A DNA stretch of 64,000 nt from Pelagomonas calceolata (taxonomy: Eukaryota > Sar > Pelagophyceae > Pelagomonadales > Pelagomonadaceae). Positions 18,390-27,686 of this stretch are shown here, in pieces. How positions within the stretch are numbered: position 1 is the stretch's first letter; each line of letters begins with the position of its first letter. Under the pieces are notes generated by a model. That model did no database searches. It was not told where the DNA came from and saw only the letters and a list, made by a program, of their open reading frames with translations. The stretch is from contig CAKKNE010000006.1 in NCBI GenBank assembly GCA_918797485.1, positions 3,720,001 through 3,784,000 of the forward strand, read 5' to 3'. Position numbers and translations under genes: made by a program.

Positions 18390-19721
18390 CTAAACCCGCT
18401 CCTTACGCAGCTTCTTCCGCAGCCCCCGCCTCCGCGAAAACGCGTGCTCGACCGTGTCGCCGCGCTCGAGCGCCGCCACGAGGTCCGTATTGGAAGAATC
18501 GACGAACGAGACGGCACTAGCAGCGGCGCCGCGCGCGCCGCCCTCCCAACACGGTGCAGGTGGCTGGCTGCGTCCGTCGCGTCGTACTGCACCACCCTTT
18601 TGACTTCCGGCAGGTCCAGCCCGCGCGCGGCCAGGTCCGTGCATACGAGGACATTAATCTTGGCCGAGGCAAACAAATCCAAAGTGGCCAGGCGCCGCTC
18701 CGGGTCGACGTCCTTCGTGTAGGGCGCCGCCGCAATACCACCCAAAGCGAGCCGCTCTGAAACTGCAGAAGCGCGGTTCGCCGTCTTGCAGAAGACCATC
18801 GTCCGTTCCGTGCTCTCGAGCAAGTCATTCAATTTCGCGTCGCGCTCGTCATCACTTTGTACACTTTCAAACACATGTTCTAGGGTCGAGACGACGCCGT
18901 GCATCGGCAAATCCGCGCATCGCGTCGCGTTCGCGAAGTACTTTGTCACCAGGCCGTCGACGCTTCGCAGCCCCTGGTTGGGCAGCGTCGCGGCGACGAC
19001 GACGCGGCGGCACCGCTCCGGCACGTCCTCCACGAGATCGTCATTGCCTTCCCTCCTCCGCTCGACGCGTTTCAGTGCCACTAAACACCGGTCCAGCTGC
19101 TTCTTGAAGCCACCGTCCAAGAGCATGTCCGCCTCGTCCAGCACCAAGGTCGACAGGCCCTCCCACAGGTCCAGATCTCGATCAAAGGCCGCGGCGAAGG
19201 ACGGCGTCGCGACCAGAACGTCGGGCGCCTTGCCCGGCGCGTAGGGCCAGCGCCAGCGCGCCGCCGTGGCGCGCCTCGAGCGAGAAGAGCTTGCTTTCGT
19301 CGGTGAACGGCGGCTGCGTGTCCGCGCCGAGTCGCGCCGCCACCCGCCGCAACTGCGTCCCGAGCTCGCGGTTCGGCACGAGCACCAGCGCCGCGGGGTA
19401 GGGCGTGTGCTTCCGTCGATTCGCGACGGCGCGCTGCGCCGCCGGTAATAGATAGGCCAGGGTCTTGCCGCTCCCGGTCTCGGCACCCACGACGGCGTCG
19501 TCTTCCTGCTTTAAAAGAGCGGGCAGCGCCGCGCGCTGGACGGCGTTCGGCTCGGGCCACTGTTTTGAAACGAGATCGCTCATATCGCTGTTGAGGCCCA
19601 GGGCTTCCCACGCCGCAGCGCTCATCAGGCGCGTCGTCGGCGCGCGCACCGCGGCGCGTGCAGCAAAGCCTCGCGCGCGCGCGATTGTCAGGAGCATCAT
19701 CGCCTTATGCAGTAGGGACAT
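18390..19721 (-). CDS. Organellar DEAD-box RNA helicase
   Basis: The ATG at 19721 gives an Arg/Ala-rich presequence-like start (MLLTIARARGFAARAAVRAP). All core motifs appear in order: Q region WPEPNAVQ, I AETGSGKT, Ia PNRELGTQ, Ib VATPSF, II DEAD, III-like AATLPNQG, IV MVFCKTANRA, V VCTDLAARGLDLPE, VI HLHRVGRAAR. The tail is basic (RRRGLRKKLRKERV). The frame slips near 19245 (GGG, one extra) and 18528 (one G apparently missing), both in conserved parts. The closest type I can suggest is DDX28-like ribosome-assembly helicases; that is inference. Confidence 0.85.
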
Positions 19722-19845
19722 TTGTTGCAGGTGTGAGCAAGCGTGAGTGATGCAGCTACGACGCAGACCAATGCTAATGATTTAATGTCGCATCGATGGC
19801 GTCTGCAGCGTCTTATATCGCTGCGCGCGCGAGTTGAGGCCGGAA

Positions 19846-19868
19846 TTAGCGTGTGTAGACATACTAGC
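19846..19868. promoter_or_regulatory. CTAG palindrome, copy 5 (diverged)
   Basis: TTAGCGTGTGTAGACATACTAGC-type arms, between divergent starts at 19721 and 19991. GGGGCTGCC and GCAGCCCC also lie nearby (about 19905 and 19955). Confidence 0.4.
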
Positions 19869-19990
19869 TTATTCCCGACGTCAAAGAATTTACAAGTGCG
19901 AGGGGCTGCCGCATATATGGCGCACGATACATTCTGTACCACGGCATGATGGTAGAGCAGCCCCACGGCATGACTAGACCATAGCAGCAA

Positions 19991-21229
19991 ATGCTCCGCA
20001 TCCTCCTCCTCGCCACCGCCGCGGTCGCCTCAACCAAGCGCGGCCACAAACACAAAAAACCAGCAGCCGCCGCGCCGCCGAAGCTGGCCTACATGGCGAT
20101 CCCGGGAGCAAAAGACGAGACGAGCGCGCCGCGCGCGTGCTGGGCCGCGCCCAAGAGTTGGAGAGAGGGCCTGGTGGATGCCTACGGATCCTCAGTTGTT
20201 GTGTGCTCGCCCGAGGCCCTGCGTTCAAATAAAATGTGCGCGTGCCGCCTGTGCCCTGTGGATGAATGCGTGTCCAGGAATGCGCTCGCTCAACTAAACC
20301 TCGACCACGCGCTGGGCGTCGGCTCCGGGAGGGACAGCGACGCCCTGCGCGAGTTCTACCGTCTCACGGCGAACGCGAGCCTCGTCACCAACGTGCCCAT
20401 CAGCGAGGGTCATACGACGAAGCGCGAAGAGATGTGGGGGTCACTCGTGGACGTGGTCATGTCCTTCCTCAAAACAGTGAAGCCTCCTTTAAAAATGAAG
20501 CCCTGCGCGCGGCCGCCTTCCTCAAAATGCGCTGCGGCGCTGGCGGCGCCACCATACCAATACGCTGGCGCGCCGCGTGCGCGCGGCGTTCGTGGGCTCC
20601 GTGCAGCCCACGAAGGTACCTTTATCGTTCTTCCAGAAGTTCGACAAGGCCGCGGGGTTGGATTTTGTGCGGCGCTTCTCGTGGCACTCTACGGCGCGGA
20701 CCGCGGCAACTACTCGGGCGCGCCTCGAGGCGTGCTCGACGCGATGAACCTCTCATCTACATTCCACGGCCGCGTCGACGACGTCCAGGGGGCCTACTGC
20801 GCGGCCGACGTCGCCGTCGCCTTCCCGCTCCACGACCGGAACCCGCGCGTTCCCACCGAAGCTTTGAGGGCGGGGCGGCCAGTCTTCGCGTCGCTCGAGG
20901 CGAACCTGGCAGGAGCGGTCGCTTGCCAGCCATTTGTGGGTGCGGTCTCGTGGCGGGATTCGCGCCGAAACCTGATCGCCGCCTTTCAATCGTGGGCGCT
21001 CAACGCGACGGCGGCGGCGCCGGCGGTCTTCGACGCCTTCGCGGCGAACTGCCTCGACCGCACGGCGCTCTTCGACCGCGTCTGGCGCGTGCTGGAGCGC
21101 GTCAAGGACGAGAGGCAGGGCGCGCGGCGCGCCGTCGCGTGCGAGGCGCCGGGCGCGTGTCTCAGGCCGACGTGCGGCGACGGGCCGACCGTCGAGGTCG
21201 CGGCGCGGGCGTGCCTCGGGGTCTCGTGA
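19991..21229 (+). CDS. Secretory glycosyltransferase-like protein
   Basis: Signal peptide MLRILLLATAAVAS, then a basic stalk (TKRGHKHKK). The middle part is readable only across three single-base slips (near 20490, 20549 and 20690), each looking like one missing base, after which the original frame returns. Between them the text is protein-like: ARRVRAAFVGSV and FFQKFDKAAGLDFVRRFSW. The C-terminal third (VPTEALRAGRPVFASLEANL, WRDSRRNLIAAFQSW) resembles the nucleotide-sugar-binding half of GT-B glycosyltransferases. Family assignment is tentative. Cys-rich ends suggest a lumenal location. Confidence 0.55.
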   Translation: MLRILLLATAAVASTKRGHKHKKPAAAAPPKLAYMAIPGAKDETSAPRACWAAPKSWREGLVDAYGSSVVVCSPEALRSNKMCACRLCPVDECVSRNALAQLNLDHALGVGSGRDSDALREFYRLTANASLVTNVPISEGHTTKREEMWGSLVDVVMSFLKTVKPPLKMKPCARPPSSKCAAALAAPPYQYAGAPRARGVRGLRAAHEGTFIVLPEVRQGRGVGFCAALLVALYGADRGNYSGAPRGVLDAMNLSSTFHGRVDDVQGAYCAADVAVAFPLHDRNPRVPTEALRAGRPVFASLEANLAGAVACQPFVGAVSWRDSRRNLIAAFQSWALNATAAAPAVFDAFAANCLDRTALFDRVWRVLERVKDERQGARRAVACEAPGACLRPTCGDGPTVEVAARACLGVS

Positions 21230-21822
21230 TGATGAGTTAGTGGTGGAATGGTGTTAGTCAGGCAGCTCGCGCTCTCCTCCTTGGGTTCCGGCGCCGGCGA
21301 AACGAGGCCAGTGGCTTCGAGCACGGCTCGTGTCCGGGACTTTGGCTCGGGCTCAGGCTCGGGCGCGGCCAGGCCCACGGCTTCAAGAACGCATTGCGTT
21401 GTCGATTTTTGTTTGGGCGGCGGGACGTTCTGTGGTGCGGTCGACGTCGCAAACCAAGGCTTTGCCGCGGGCTCCTTGGCGTCTGCGTCGCTGGCGAAGA
21501 GGCTCCGGCGGGGCGTCGCGGCCGGCGTGCCGCCGCCGCCGAAGACGTAGTCGGAGAGCGCGCCGGGCGACCGTGCGCCCGGCGTCGCCGGCTCGTCGGC
21601 GCTCTCGCCTCGGAAGAGGAGACTAAAGGAGTACTCGGAGCCGCGCGGCGACGTCGCCTCCTCGCTGTCCGATTGCTCCTCGCTTTGGCAAGCGTCGAAA
21701 AAGGGGCAGAGCAGGTCGCTCATCGCCTCGGCAGCAAGGGTTTGGCCGGGAGCAGAGGTTTTGGCAGCCTGGTCCAGCGGGAGGGCGGGGGCAGCCTTGA
21801 AATCTGAGCTGCCACAGAGCAT
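20986..21822 (-). CDS. Low-complexity hypothetical protein; 3' end uncertain
   Basis: The first ATG is at 21822; MSDLLCPFFDACQSEEQSDS at 21723 is an equally likely start. The protein is Ser/Glu/Pro-rich (SDSEEATSPRGSEYSFSLLF) and has two copies of a VLEA-GL-PEPEP unit (CVLEAVGLAAPEPEPEPKS and AVLEATGLVSPAPEPKEES), a possible short binding motif. Downstream of about 21250 the frame runs antisense through the glycosyltransferase-like gene and loses protein character, so the true end is probably near 21250. Function unknown. Confidence 0.4.
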   Translation of the reverse strand: MLCGSSDFKAAPALPLDQAAKTSAPGQTLAAEAMSDLLCPFFDACQSEEQSDSEEATSPRGSEYSFSLLFRGESADEPATPGARSPGALSDYVFGGGGTPAATPRRSLFASDADAKEPAAKPWFATSTAPQNVPPPKQKSTTQCVLEAVGLAAPEPEPEPKSRTRAVLEATGLVSPAPEPKEESASCLTNTIPPLTHHHETPRHARAATSTVGPSPHVGLRHAPGASHATARRAPCLSSLTRSSTRQTRSKSAVRSRQFAAKASKTAGAAAVALSAHD

Positions 21823-21924
21823 CACATTGGCGGAGAGCCCGTACGGGTGCACGGATTCAAAACTCGAGGTGGCCTACATGAAAGATGGGCGCTTTTGCGT
21901 ATTCGCGCGACGCATCCTGACGCT

Positions 21925-21947
21925 GCTAGTGTCTTACAGCCTCTAGC
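21925..21947. promoter_or_regulatory. CTAG palindrome, copy 6
   Basis: GCTAGTGTCTTACAGC then CTCTAGC, between divergent starts at 21822 (or 21723) and 22127. Confidence 0.5.
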
Positions 21948-22126
21948 TAGCTATTGCTTGCGAAATCGTGCCGCGCTCGGGCCGCGTGCTCACGCAATTG
22001 TGGGCCATAGACGTGCTCAGGCTGTTTAACGCATCGCTGCGACTGTCCACGCGAGCTCACGCAAGTTTCGAGCATCGCTGCCGGCTCAAATTTGCTCTCT
22101 GTATAGAGCTCACTGCCGTGCAAGAG

Positions 22127-22939
22127 ATGTCGCGCCTCGCGGACTACAGCAAATTTGATAATCTGGACGACAGCGACGACGACGCGCCGGCACCCGCACC
22201 GCCACAACAGAAGCTCGACCCCCAAGGCATCCCCGAGGGCGCGCAGTACACGAAGCCGACGATGACGAATGAAGTCAAGGGCGGCAACGTCGCGCGCACG
22301 CGCGAGGCCGCCGGGCCCGACGGCCACGTCATGGACGCCAAGGGCGGCGTCCGGTCGGTGGGCTCGCTGACGCCCAAGGGCAGCGAGGTCGGCCGCTACC
22401 AGTTCAAGCACGAAGGTCGATTGATTTATGAATGGGACCAGAGCTTGGAGGATGTCAACATCTATGTGAAGCCGCCTCCTGGAGTAACGCCGGACATGAT
22501 CGACTGCAAGCTGACGCCGTCGCATTTACGACTTGGGTTAAGGGGCAACCCGCCGTTCCTGGACGAGCCGACGGGCGGGCCCATCGTCGCCAAAGAGTCG
22601 CACTTCTACATGGTCGACGGCGAGATCACGGTGGCCATGTCGAAAATGAGAAAAGGAGAAACGTGGGGCACGGCCTTAGGTGGAAGGGGCCAGGTCGACC
22701 CCTTCACGCGCCAGGAGATCCAGCGCGAGCTCATGATCGAAAGGTTTCAGGAGGAGCATCCCGGCTTCGACTTTAGGTCTGCCGAATTCAACGGGCAAGT
22801 CCCCGACCCGCGCGCGTTCATGGGGGGGGTCAAGTACCCGCAGCAGTCCACCCATCACCGTAGTATAACGCCCGTCGCTGCTAGCGGGAGAGGCGCCGCG
22901 CGACGACCACCACCGCGGCGGCGCGGAAGAAGAGGATGA
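22127..22939 (+). CDS. NudC-like CS-domain protein
   Basis: Acidic N-terminus (MSRLADYSKFDNLDDSDDDA). The CS/p23-like beta fold spans about residues 100-190: YEWDQSLEDVNIYVKPPPGV, DCKLTPSHLRLGLRG, KESHFYMVDGEITVAMSKM and GETWGTALGG. The end QEIQRELMIERFQEEHPGFD matches the C-terminus of NUDCD2-type proteins, which work as Hsp90 co-chaperones with dynein regulators. The last 35 residues after FMGGVKY are Arg/Pro-rich and overlap the 3' end of the ABCG gene. A slip in the G-run at 22826-22831 could shorten the real protein. Confidence 0.78.
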   Translation: MSRLADYSKFDNLDDSDDDAPAPAPPQQKLDPQGIPEGAQYTKPTMTNEVKGGNVARTREAAGPDGHVMDAKGGVRSVGSLTPKGSEVGRYQFKHEGRLIYEWDQSLEDVNIYVKPPPGVTPDMIDCKLTPSHLRLGLRGNPPFLDEPTGGPIVAKESHFYMVDGEITVAMSKMRKGETWGTALGGRGQVDPFTRQEIQRELMIERFQEEHPGFDFRSAEFNGQVPDPRAFMGGVKYPQQSTHHRSITPVAASGRGAARRPPPRRRGRRG

Positions 22940-24649
22940 ATCCGGCCAGGATGCCGATGTTCACCCAGTAGTTCTTCTTCCAGCTGCCCGTGTAGTCGGG
23001 CAGCTTCAACCTCGTTTTGAGGACCTGCTCGCCCGTGTCCAAACCGCGCCCGGCGGCGCGTTGTAGGTTCGATCCTGCAACCCGGCGATCGCGAGCGCCT
23101 GCCAGACGTAGTTCAGGTAGTCGATATAAGTCGCCCATCTAAATACCCACGTCATGTCGCGCTGGTTCACGAAAAATCCCGACAGCAGCATCATGGGCAT
23201 GATCGAACCGGGAGCACTCAGCACCGCCAATTGCATCGTCGGCGCGACGCTGGACAGGAGGAATGACCACGAATTCGTGCATACCACCGTCGCGAGGCAC
23301 GCGAGGTAGACCCGTATAAACCGCGCACCGTTGTTGCCGCGCGTGAGGCCCGTCACGTTGCCCACGATGGCCAGGTAGAGCAAAGGCGGTATGACGAGTA
23401 GGGGCGTCTCGACAATGAACTTCGCGGGAGTGTAACTGGTGGGCCGGTACCAGCAGTTCCGCACCTCCTTCTGGGTCACGTGGATCTCCGGCAGCACGCT
23501 CAGCACGACGGGCAGCGCGCTCGTCAGGGCGAGGAAGACCATCGTAAATAAAAGCAGACTGATCGTGCTGTTGATGCCTTCGAAATTTGAGTCCAATTCG
23601 CCATACAGAATCGACAACACGATCGAGACGCCCACCGCGGAGCCGATGCGCATGCGCGCTAAGATCGGTTCCCTGACCATCGCGCGCGCGTTCCGCACGC
23701 AGTGGGCCCGGATCTGGCCCGGCAGCGAGAGCGCGTAGCGCGGGCCCGACGTTGAAATAGGCGGCGGCGGTGGCGGCAGCGGCGGTGCTTCGGGAGCCGC
23801 CTTCGTGAGCGCGTCGGGATCCTCCGTAAGAGCGTCGAACATCGCGTCCGCCGGGTTTGCGAGCTCGTGGACCGGCCGCCCGATGTCCGCGAGCATCTTC
23901 GCGGGCTGGGCGCCCGGGGCGACGGGTCCTTCGTAGACCAGCGACCCGCCCGCCCGTAGCAGCAGCAAGCGATCGAACGCGAAGAACGCCGCCGCCGAGG
24001 GCTGGTGGATCACCGCGACGCAACACACGCCGCGCCTCGCGAGCGCTTGCAGCGACCGCACGAGCGACATCGTCGCGACGGCGTCCAGGCCACTGGTGGG
24101 CTCGTCCAGAAACAACGAGGGGTCGCCGCAGAGCTCCAGCGCGACGGACAGGCGCCGCCGCTGGCCCCCTGATGCTCCTCGTTTTCCCTCGCCCGGCCGG
24201 CCTACGGGTGTGGAAAGGCAGTCCACGAGCCCGAAGCGCTCCGCGAGCTCGTTCACCTTTTGGTCGCATTCCAGCGAATCCGCAGCGTGGCCCGTCTTGA
24301 ACAGGACCGCCTCCCGCAGCGACTCTTCCACGGTCAGGCAGGGCGTGAGCAGGTCGTCCTGCGGCACGAAGGACGCGACGCGCCGCATCGTCCCGGCGTC
24401 GAACGGCGCGCCGTTCACTTCGACACGACCGCTCGTCGGCGCCGCGGCGCCGGAGACGCAGAGGAGCAGCGTGGTCTTGCCGCTGCCGCTCGGACCCATG
24501 ACGGCGACGCTCTCGGCGGGGCCGAAGTGGCCCGAAACATCATCTAAGATGCGCTTTGTTTGGTCTTTGCCGGTTTTCACGTCTAGAGTGATGCCCGTGA
24601 ATTTCACTTGCACGGGTGTGGCCGCCGAGGCGGCTTCGACGTCGTCCAT
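22881..24649 (-). CDS. ABCG-type half-transporter
   Basis: An N-terminal ATPase domain is followed by one membrane domain, the ABCG order. Walker A is GPSGSGKTT, the Q-loop is VPQDDLL, the signature SGGQRRRLS, Walker B LFLDEPTSGLD and the H-loop VIHQPS. Membrane helices begin about residue 330 (IGSAVGVSIVLSILYG) and include ISLLLFTMVFLALTSALPVV, LLVIPPLLYLAIVGNVTG and MPMMLLSGFFVNQRDM. One slip near 23044 (GCGG, one G apparently missing) leads to the last helix (WVNIGILAGFILFFRAA). It must dimerise to work; the substrate is likely a lipid or hydrophobic compound (family knowledge). Confidence 0.9.
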
Positions 24650-24815
24650 GGCTTTCCTGGCCTACCAGGTGACTGCTCTGATCGCGGTAACGGCGCGTCG
24701 AGGCAAGCGCATAAATCGCAAATCGGCTGCGGCTGCGTATTGCTGCGTAACCTAGGCCCAATGGCTGTAACCAATTGCGTCTAGCAGCGTACGGAGCCTG
24801 CCAAATCTGCGGCTT

Positions 24816-24837
24816 GCTAGTGTCTTACGGGCGCTAG
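24816..24837. promoter_or_regulatory. CTAG palindrome, copy 7
   Basis: GCTAGTGTCTTACGGGCGCTAG split as GCTAGTG / CGCTAG arms. It lies 167 bp upstream of the ABCG start. Confidence 0.55.
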
Positions 24838-24846
24838 GCGTTGCCG

Positions 24847-24904
24847 AGCGCCCGGGGTCCGTACTACCTGGGGGTGGGCACAATAAGTGACTCTCTCTCT
24901 CTTG
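24847..24904. repeat. 58-bp dispersed repeat ending in (TC)n, copy B
   Basis: GGGGTCCGTACTACCTGGGG with CAATAAGTG and a TC run; nearly the same as 8775-8832, with the same position relative to a palindrome and a downstream minus-strand gene end. Confidence 0.75.
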
Positions 24905-24969
24905 CCGGACTCCGTCCTGGGAACAGCTTTTGGCGAAACGGAGGAGAGGAGGCAATTCAACAGTATTAA

Positions 24970-25998
24970 TTACGCCACCACAGGTCCCGCCTTCAGCAGC
25001 GTCGCGACGCAGTCGTTGTACGCGGGTCTCGTCGTATACGTCTCCAAGAGCAAAGACGCCTCCTTGCCCTGCGCGAAGAGCTGCCACGGCTCCGGGTAGA
25101 CGCGAAACAACCATCCTGCCCGCCCCTTGTCGGCGACGTTTTTCAGCACCACGAGCGCCTCGGCGTCGACGACGAAGCGGTCGACGCACTCCGCGAGCTT
25201 CGGAAATAAAGGGCGCGGGTAGAAGCCGCCCCGCAGTTTGTCGAACGCGCCGTTGACCGACACCAGCAACCCGTCGCTCGGTTGGCAGCGCTCCAGATTC
25301 AACCAGTCCTCGAGCGGGCCTCCGTCGCCGGGCTGGACCGCGACGACGACCTGGGGCGCCGGCGCCGTCGTGGTCTCCGGTTTTGCGCCGAGGTTCGACG
25401 TCCCGAGGAGCCCCTCCGCCGCGCGCGCGAACGCCGCGCCCCACGCCTGGTCCGACGACCCGCTCAGGACCTCGGCGGCGTCTTCGAGCGTCGTGAGCGT
25501 CGCCTTGGCGTACGCGGCGCCGGGCCACTCCTCCCGCGCGAGCTCCAGCTCCTTGCGGTCGGGGAACGCGAGCCACAGCTCGCCGTCGAGCTCGCCCGCG
25601 AGCGGCTGCATCGACGCCATGCACCAGTCCCGATTCCAGTTGAGGATTTGCACCTGTGTGGAAATCAAAATTTTACGGCGCGTTCGTGCTGAATCATCGC
25701 GTCGTCCTCCACGCCATCGATGGCACCCGACGCACTTGTTGATTTCCACACAGATGTGCACGTTGTCGACGTCGTCAAATGCCGTCTTCTCGCCAAGTAA
25801 CGCAGGAAACTCAATCTCTCCCAGCTTCACGTTGGCTTCGCGGGCCGCAGCGATGGCCCGTAATGCGACCGGCGCCAGCGCTTCGGCGGGTCGATTTCTC
25901 GTGCCGGCCGCGACCTCGTAGGCATTTATGCCCGGCGGCAGCGGCGTCAGGGCTGCTGCGGCAGCGATGACCAACAGCGTCGCGTGGTGGCTGCGCAT
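24970..25998 (-). CDS. DUF1995-like plastid protein with an introner
   Basis: The ATG at 25998 gives a hydrophobic leader (HHATLLVIAAAAALTP). PPGINAYEVAAGTRNRPAEA and ANVKLGEIEFPALLG resemble the start of DUF1995 proteins, found in cyanobacteria and plastids. Removing the intron (25761 to 25654 in gene sense, 108 nt) joins FDDVDN to VQILNWNRDWCMASM, a better fit to the family than the read-through form. Later segments are LLVSVNGAFDKLRGGFYPRP, GWLFRVYPEPWQLFA and PAYNDCVATLLKAG. Biochemical function of the family is unknown. Confidence 0.72.
   Translation of the reverse strand: MRSHHATLLVIAAAAALTPLPPGINAYEVAAGTRNRPAEALAPVALRAIAAAREANVKLGEIEFPALLGEKTAFDDVDNVHICVEINKCVGCHRWRGGRRDDSARTRRKILISTQVQILNWNRDWCMASMQPLAGELDGELWLAFPDRKELELAREEWPGAAYAKATLTTLEDAAEVLSGSSDQAWGAAFARAAEGLLGTSNLGAKPETTTAPAPQVVVAVQPGDGGPLEDWLNLERCQPSDGLLVSVNGAFDKLRGGFYPRPLFPKLAECVDRFVVDAEALVVLKNVADKGRAGWLFRVYPEPWQLFAQGKEASLLLETYTTRPAYNDCVATLLKAGPVVA
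25654..25753 (-). mobile_element. Introner (100 bp), internally deleted form of the 1905 element
   Basis: The ends CTGTGTGGAAATCAAAATTT and TTGATTTCCACACAG match the element at 1905. The first ~75 bases and the last ~25 are almost identical to that element, while its middle ~100 bases are missing. Target copies are ATTTGCAC and ATGTGCAC (7 of 8). The intron is 108 nt and open in the host frame. Confidence 0.88.
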
Positions 25999-26127
25999 GG
26001 TAGCGCTCGACAGCGATGCGTAGAGTGCAGTAATGGTGCAGGAGAGCGCTTGCAGCAGCAGAGTGCGCACTCTTAACGCTCCGTTTGTGCAGTATGTTCG
26101 CGTTTGGTGGCGGCTCGGCGGCGCGAG

Positions 26128-26151
26128 GCTAGCGTCCTGTAAGACACTAGC
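26128..26151. promoter_or_regulatory. CTAG palindrome, copy 8
   Basis: GCTAGCGTCCTGTAAG then ACACTAGC. It lies between divergent starts at 25998 and 26305. Confidence 0.55.
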
Positions 26152-26304
26152 CAGCTATACAAAGCGGCTGACCAACGGCAGATTGATTTCAGGGCTCCTG
26201 CGCTACCACGCAGCTCCACGCAGACCTGCTGGCCGCGGCGCAGCGGTGGCCAACATCTCCACGCAGTCCTGCTGGTCAGGAGCAGTGGCATCAGGAGCAG
26301 CGGC

Positions 26305-27510
26305 ATGGGCAGCAATGAGACCCGCAAGGCATTCCTGCGCGCCGCCTTCCGGCGCCGCGCCGCATTCGTCGCGACAGCCGCCTTGCTCGCCTTCTTCTTC
26401 CTGCTCGACTTTAAACCAGCAGAAACGCAAACAAAAATCGCCACCGCGACCTACGGCGCGTGCCCGGACAAGATCGAAGTGACGCGCCGCGGCGCGACCA
26501 TCGCGGGCGCGCGGCCAATACTGAAAGGCAAGGTCTGCGCACAAGCCGTCGACGCGGGCTTTTGCATCGACGAGCCGAAGAAGCCGCTGCGCTGTCTGCC
26601 CTCGTTTATTGTGGCCGGGGCCCAGAAAGCCGCGACCGGCTGGCTGCGGCAGCGCCTCGCCGCGCACCCTTCATTGGCGCAGGGCGGTGGGAAAGAAGTT
26701 CATTACTTCGACAAGCTCCAGAATCTACATGAGTGGCGCTCGACGTACCTCGATAATTTTGCGACGCCTTCTGCTTTGATCACGTACGAGAAGACGCCGG
26801 ACTACCTGCCGAACGCCACGGCCCTCAAAAGTATATACAGTTTGATCCCGTCCGTGTCATTAATCTTCATGCTGCGCGACCCGTCATCTAGGGCCTATTC
26901 GGCGTACCAGCACCACTGTAGGAAGGGAAGATTTTACGAAGGTCCCAAGTTCGCCCTCGAGGAGGACGTGACGGGGCGGCCCCTCGCGGCGCCCTGCGCG
27001 CCCGAGGACTTCGAGGCCTTCCTACGAGTTGATAAAGGCGTTGTGACGAACACCCAGACGCGCCTCGTGACGTGGGGCCTCTACGCGGATCAAATCAAGC
27101 AGGTGCGCGCGCTGGGCTTCGACGATGCCCGTCTTTTAGTTATCATGTCCGAGACAGCGATGAAGGATCCATCAAAACTGCTCGACGCCGTGGTCCAGTG
27201 GCTCGGGCTCGAGCGCTTCGACTTTAGTTCCCTGAGAACGTTCACGGACGCTTTAGGAAGGGACCAGCTGCGCGAGCCCGGAATCACGGGCTGGGCCAAG
27301 GCGACGTACATGCGACATAACGCGATGATGGTGCGGCGCCACTCGCCGCGGCCTCTACTAACGTCGACGCGCGCGGCGTTGGATGCGTTCTACGCGGCGC
27401 CCAATGCTGAGCTGGAAACGCTGTTGCGGACCGCCGCGGACCGCGTGGCCGTGTACCCGGCGCGCGGGGCTGGCGCGGTCTTGCCGGCGTCTTGGAGTAG
27501 GAATTCTTAG
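26305..27510 (+). CDS. Golgi sulfotransferase (heparan-sulfate type fold)
   Basis: 401 residues, type II membrane protein: a basic cytosolic tip, then the anchor FVATAALLAFFFLLDF. The PAPS 5'-phosphosulfate loop is FIVAGAQKAATGWLRQRLAA (about residues 101-120). The 3'-phosphate site is LIFMLRDPSSRAYSAYQHHC (about residues 189-208). A PAPS-binding loop, lid and C-terminal helices follow (GLYADQIKQVRALGFDDARL). The overall pattern is that of HS3ST/NDST-type carbohydrate sulfotransferases. It probably sulfates an extracellular polysaccharide, in keeping with an alga that secretes sulfated glycans; acceptor unknown. Confidence 0.88.
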   Translation: MGSNETRKAFLRAAFRRRAAFVATAALLAFFFLLDFKPAETQTKIATATYGACPDKIEVTRRGATIAGARPILKGKVCAQAVDAGFCIDEPKKPLRCLPSFIVAGAQKAATGWLRQRLAAHPSLAQGGGKEVHYFDKLQNLHEWRSTYLDNFATPSALITYEKTPDYLPNATALKSIYSLIPSVSLIFMLRDPSSRAYSAYQHHCRKGRFYEGPKFALEEDVTGRPLAAPCAPEDFEAFLRVDKGVVTNTQTRLVTWGLYADQIKQVRALGFDDARLLVIMSETAMKDPSKLLDAVVQWLGLERFDFSSLRTFTDALGRDQLREPGITGWAKATYMRHNAMMVRRHSPRPLLTSTRAALDAFYAAPNAELETLLRTAADRVAVYPARGAGAVLPASWSRNS

Positions 27511-27686
27511 TGTGACTATTTTTGTCTTCTCTCTTCTTGTCAGGCCCAGGCTATTACGTCGCGGCGTCCCCCTATCTCCCGCTTGGATGCGGGTTTTTCC
27601 ATTGATTACGCAGACTTACGCAGTGCAATCGAGGTTTTACAAGGCTTCTCGGGCGTCTCGGACCGTCGGACGTTGGCGCGAGCATC

